Part shown: positions 60,115 through 64,000 of the stretch, piece by piece
Position numbering within the stretch: the stretch's first letter is position 1
How the letters are laid out: every line of letters begins with the position of its first letter
Source: Hydra vulgaris
Taxonomy: Eukaryota; Cnidaria; Hydrozoa; Anthoathecata; Hydridae
Direction: 5' to 3'
Assembly: GCF_038396675.1 (NCBI RefSeq)
Contig: NC_088933.1
Span: forward strand, 22,737,001-22,801,000
Length of the DNA stretch: 64,000 nucleotides
Program-made: the position numbers and the translations under genes
Notes under the pieces: generated by a model
Told to the model about the DNA's origin: nothing
The model's input: only the letters and a program-made list of their open reading frames with translations
Databases searched by the model: none

Positions 60115-60720
60115 TAGTTAATATCTCTATATGGAGTTTATAACCAAAACGGTAAATAAAAATGCAAAAATAAAATTGCGAAAATAAAACAATAATAAAA
60201 TAGATATGTGCATAAAAAAACAGTGAAATAATTTTTGCCTCTTACAGGTATTTATATATAAACTATTATTGTAAAGATTTAAAATGAGTAGATCAATACC
60301 TTTTCTGCAATTAATCTTAAACTAGACATGTTTACTGAAAAATTATTGTTAAAAACCCGGTTTGCAAGTTTTTCATCAAATATAAAATCTAATAAACTTT
60401 AGGTATTGATTTTTGATTTCTTTCTTCAAAAGTTTCTATACCTATTAAAATTGTAAACGTATGGTTAATGTAACTGTGTATACTTTAACATTTTAGTGTT
60501 GCTATAGACGTTGCTAAGAGCGCAGAGAATAAAAAAATGTAAAAAATCTCAAACTTTAAAGACTTATAATAATTTAAATAACTCTTAAAATAATGAAATT
60601 GGCTCCAAATCATTTTTGATTATTCCTATTAACGACACTATTAACTGCATCTGTGCTAAAAATCAAGTATTTTTGAGGTGGTGGGTTATTTCGACTTGTT
60701 GTTTTGACATGGAGTTACCC

Positions 60721-61028
60721 AAAAGCAAAATTATTTGCCATGATAAAGAAAAACCGCTAGATTAAATGCAAAAAACCGCCAGATTAAATGCGAAAAACCG
60801 GAAGTGTTATGCATTCGTTATTGTAAATATTCATCGTAAGTAACGCGAAAAACGCCTGTTTCAATTAAACTTAAATGATTTTAATTACTACCATTTTTAC
60901 ATATAGTCAGAAGAATATAGTTTATATATTTTGAAAAATTTTTTTTTATAATAAAAATACTTGCAAATGTTTGGAATTTGATAGAAAAAATTTATTGAAT
61001 TTTTTTTTTTAATTTAGTAGTAAGTTAG
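60721..61028. other. Spacer with inverted CCGCCAGATTAAATG motifs
   Basis: No gene. 60749-60801 carries three degenerate copies of AAACCGCCAGATTAAATGC, the reverse complement of the motif at 51194-51232. The rest is AT-rich. Confidence 0.6.
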
Positions 61029-61144
61029 CAGAGGCTGCCTTTGAACTTTGGAGGCCCTGGGCAAGATCAAAATGTGAGGCCCCGTCTGAAATGAAAAATT
61101 TTTTTTTTAACTTTTTTAATTAAATTATTATCATAGTCATGACT

Positions 61145-64000
61145 TCATTGAAACTTGACTTTACGAGCTTTAATATTAGCAAATGTTTCAACTAATGCAC
61201 TAATATCTATGTTCTTTAACTTGTCAATTTCAATTGGTATCTCAGCTAAGCCTGTAAGTCTGCACTGTGACATATTTGACCTTAAGTAGGTTTTAATTAA
61301 TTTAAGTTTTGAGAAACTTCTTTCTGCGGAAGCAACAGTGAGTGACAATGTCAATAAAATTCGCTATGCTATAACTAAATTTGGAAAAGATTGTTCGTAG
61401 TGATTTTCTAAAATAAACTTGATCAGTGCTTTAGGGAGCAATTTTCCTGGAACCATACTGGATATTGCTTTGATTTTATCAAATAATTGATTTGAAATCA
61501 CATCTTCAGTTAAGGCAACCTCTAAATCCTTGCTATGTTTCTTAAGTGCTTCAGTATTTTGGGTGACTTCTGGAATTTTATCTAAGAATCCAAAAAGCTC
61601 AGAAAATTCTTTCAGTTGATTAAATCGACTTGTTAAAGATAACAGCACTTGATCTACCAGTACATTAAAAACTTCCACCACATACTGTGCTTCTGGATTT
61701 AAAATTGGTTCATCTGGATTTAAAATTGATTCATAGGAAAAAAGAGTTTTTTTCTTTCGGGGACGAACTGTGTTTTCAGCTTCAAACTGAGGACTTACTT
61801 CTAATTCTTCTGCAATTTCCATAGCTAAAAGTTTATCATCTTCAATTCCTTTATCACGAAAGTTATTAAAATACTTGAGTAGTTGGTCAATTTCGGTTTG
61901 TGCTGTTGATAGATAATAGTCTAAAGACTGCATTTTTTTGCTGACCAAATTTACTTTACGAAATTACGAAATAATATGTCATACCATACACTCAAGCTTA
62001 CCATGAATGTAAATTTGGACATTTGCTTGGCAAGATTATTTGCCTGAAATTTGGTAGATGTATCATACTCTGAACTGTTAGCAATTTCAACTAGAGCATC
62101 ATAAACTTTGGAATATTCATATTTTAATGTCTTTAAGCTTTTCCACTCGAGACTCCCATCGAGTATCAGACAGTGGCTTCAAAGTCAAAGTTTGCACTGA
62201 TTTCATTAAAATGGCCCATCTGATATTAGAACCTGAGAAAAAGTTATAAACTTCTTGTACCAAACCATAAAATGACACTGTTTTTGAAGAAGATTTTGCA
62301 GCATCACATACCATCAAATTCAAACTGTGGGCACTACATGACACAAAAAGCGCTCTAGGGTTAATGTCTCTTATTCTTTTTTGCACTCCAGAAATAATCC
62401 CTTTCATGTTTGCTTCATTATTGTATGATTGACTTCGACAATTTAATATATCTAGACCTGCTTCTGTCAAATGTTTCAGGAAAGTTTCTGTTAAAACTTT
62501 ACCGGTTGTCGTATTTACATTAACAAATCCAATAAAATGCTCTTCAAGTGCAAACAACTTGCTGTTGTAAAATCTAAGAACTAGGGTTAATTGTTCTTGG
62601 TGAGTTACGTTTGTAGTGCAATCCATAATTATTGAATAATATTTTGCATTCTGACAATTTAAAACTATAGATTTCTTTATCTCTGAACATAAAAGTTGAA
62701 TAACTTGGTTTTGAATGTTTTTGCCAAGATAGTGATCACTTACTTCGTGTGATTTAATTTTTCTTAGATGCTCTTGAAGTATTGGATCAAATTCTGAAAT
62801 CATTTCAATCAAGCCCAAAAAATTTCCATTGCCTTTAGAAAATAATTAATCAGTGTGTCCTTGGAATGCTAAATTGTGAGAGCCGAGAAATTTTATAACT
62901 GAAATTATTCTCTTCAAAATGTTTTGCCAATACTCCACTTCTAATTTGATTTTTTTTAAGTTGCATTCATTGACAGTTTCATTTTTCTTCATTCTTGCAA
63001 CCAAATCCATCCACTTTATAAAGCATACCTTGTGGTTTACGGACTTCTCATGGTCCTTGAGATCTGATGTTATATGTTTCCAATCAGAATATCCATTTTC
63101 AGTTAATTTTGTGCTCTTTTTTCCGATAGAAAATATTTTGCAAGGAAAACAAAATATGCTGTTTGAATGCTTGGAGTAAACTAACCATTTTCTTTCATAG
63201 GTTCCCCATTTGGAAAATACCCTTTATAATACATCACTGAGAATTTTTGTCCATGGTCATCTTTTGGAAAATCTTCCTCCTTCAGTTTTAAAGGACCTTG
63301 TTGAACCGGAATTTCTCTAAATGAATTCATTAAGATTTTGGGCCAAAGAGCAGGATCCTCAATTCTGATATGCAACAATTAAGGAAATTAGAATTGGATC
63401 TTTCATAAGAGAAGTAAGATTTATACAGTAGAGTCTCGATTATCCGACTAATACGGGACCAAGGGGTGTCAGATAAGAGAAAAAATTGTTGGATAACAAG
63501 GATATGGAGATTAAAAAAAAAAAATGTATATGCATTACTAGGTTACAGTTCTTAATGTGATTGTGCGTATTTATATTATTTAAATAACGCAAAACAAGGC
63601 AAAAATATGCAAAATATCAATAGAAACTATGAAAAGGAAAAGTAAATTAATAAATTAAAAAAAAATAAAAAAAAAGTGAAAAAAAAATTCTTTTTGGATA
63701 ACCGAGTGACGGATAACAGGGACTGTGCTGTTTTCATACAAAAATAATTTCCTACTTACTGTGATGTTGATGGAAACGTAATATTTTCTTCAACAAGATT
63801 ATTTTCTGGAACATAGAGGGGCTATTCCCATTATCATCTTCCTCAAGCTGTATTGGATCTGGATCGTCTTCTCCATGATGATAAGTTAGTGTATCTGGAT
63901 CTTCTTCAAGCTGTATTGGACCTGGATCATCTTCTCCATGATTATGAGGTAGGGTATCTGAATCATCTTTAAGCGTAGGAAGATTGTCAAGATCATCTTG
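61145..64000 (-). pseudogene. hAT transposase (ZMYM1-like), partial, moderately decayed
   Basis: Upstream to downstream: an acidic N-terminal region (64000-63790) with a duplicated unit GEDDPGPIQLEEDPDTLT; after the MITE, RIEDPALWPKILMNSFREI and FPNGEPM (63378-63181); then NSIFCFPCKIF and DYSDWKH-like sequence (TTF zinc finger), LGSHNLAFQGHTD, FLGLIEMISEFDPIL, IIMDCTTNVTHQEQLTLVLR, CRSQSYNNEANMKG (RGQGYDNGANM in relatives) and CSAHSLNLMVCDA. It ends with the dimerisation domain SLTVASAERSFSKLKLIKTY. An in-frame stop lies at about 61361 and another near 62860, with one frame change near 61960. The key YDNGANM core has decayed to YNNEANM. Its subfamily is distinct from hAT 1 and hAT 2. Confidence 0.85.
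63426..63725. mobile_element. pogo/Tigger-like MITE
   Basis: The left end CAGTAGAGTCTCGATTATCC and the right end (inward CAGTCCCTGTTATCCGTCAC) match the usual CAGT...CTCGATTATCCG terminal repeats of Tigger/pogo elements. TA precedes the left end; the right side reads TG, perhaps a mutated TA. About 300 bp, no coding content, AT-rich middle. Confidence 0.75.

Larger units (their letters stand above)
53413..60720 (-). mobile_element. 7.3-kb inverted-repeat DNA transposon with nested LINE (Sola-like?)
   Basis: The left end is GGGTAATTCCATGTCAAAAC and the right end read inward is GGGTAACTCCATGTCAAAAC. The match continues to about 25 bp and again around AAATAACCCAC, so the inverted repeats are about 60 bp and imperfect. 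AAAA flanks both sides, a possible 4-bp target duplication but weak in such AT-rich DNA. The element holds a transposase-like gene on the minus strand (54370-59802), a LINE inserted in it (56442-59477) and a foldback (59857-60114). Four-base duplications are known for the Sola superfamily; I cannot confirm the family. Confidence 0.82.
61029..64000 (-). mobile_element. hAT transposon 4 (ZMYM/TTF-type), right end outside window
   Basis: The left end starts CAGAGGCTGCCTTTGAACTT with GGCCC-rich subterminal sequence like the other ZMYM-type hATs here. The minus-strand transposase fills the rest of the window. The other end and the target duplication lie beyond 64000. A pogo/Tigger-like MITE (63426-63725) is nested near the transposase 5' part. 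Confidence 0.8.

Overview
The window looks like a piece of a cnidarian genome, most likely Hydra. This is an inference from three things: strongly AT-rich DNA with long (TA)n tracts, small phase-consistent introns in one animal-type gene, and a mixture of hAT, TTAA-targeting, RAG1/Transib-like, Tc1, pogo-like and CR1/Jockey-type elements of the kind described from Hydra. There is no bacterial-style gene organisation, rRNA or CRISPR array, and I recognised no LTR retrotransposon, retrovirus or Polinton.

Only three host features can be supported well. One is an apparently complete four-exon gene on the minus strand (1924-6079) for a PLP-dependent class V aminotransferase-fold enzyme of about 432 residues. 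The others are two identical 74-nt tRNA-Asn(GTT) genes at 15992-16065 and 39037-39110. Almost everything else is transposon-derived.

Layout. 1-510: Tc1 3' fragment and a (TA)n tract. 1924-6079: host gene, with a LINE fragment upstream of it. 8120-11263: hAT element with an 8-bp target duplication. 11283-14964: TTAA-flanked DNA transposon whose otherwise open transposase is split by an 888-bp inverted-repeat element carrying a 42-bp minisatellite. 15992-16065: tRNA. 16880-22029: a RAG1-like fragment, a 27-bp minisatellite, and inside that minisatellite a 3.86-kb RAG1/Transib-like transposon with CACAGTG-type ends and a 5-bp AAATG duplication. 24248-30090: a second TTAA element, itself split by a nearly intact hAT (26098-29571, perfect 8-bp duplication). 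30.2-38.8 kb: decayed LINE and hAT pieces and foldback elements. 39037-39110: second tRNA. 40.2-49 kb: a non-autonomous 8-bp-duplication element, foldbacks, satellites and more decayed hAT and LINE. 49.5-53 kb: tRNA-derived SINE-like sequences and long (TA)n tracts. 53413-60720: a 7.3-kb inverted-repeat transposon whose gene is split by a nearly full-length CR1-like LINE. 61029-64000: a fourth ZMYM-type hAT running off the window.

The genes do not form a pathway. The organising theme is nesting: hAT in TTAA element, inverted-repeat element in TTAA element, RAG1-like element in satellite, LINE in DNA transposon. These nestings give a relative order of insertions. Function beyond family level is inference throughout, because no search or alignment could be run.
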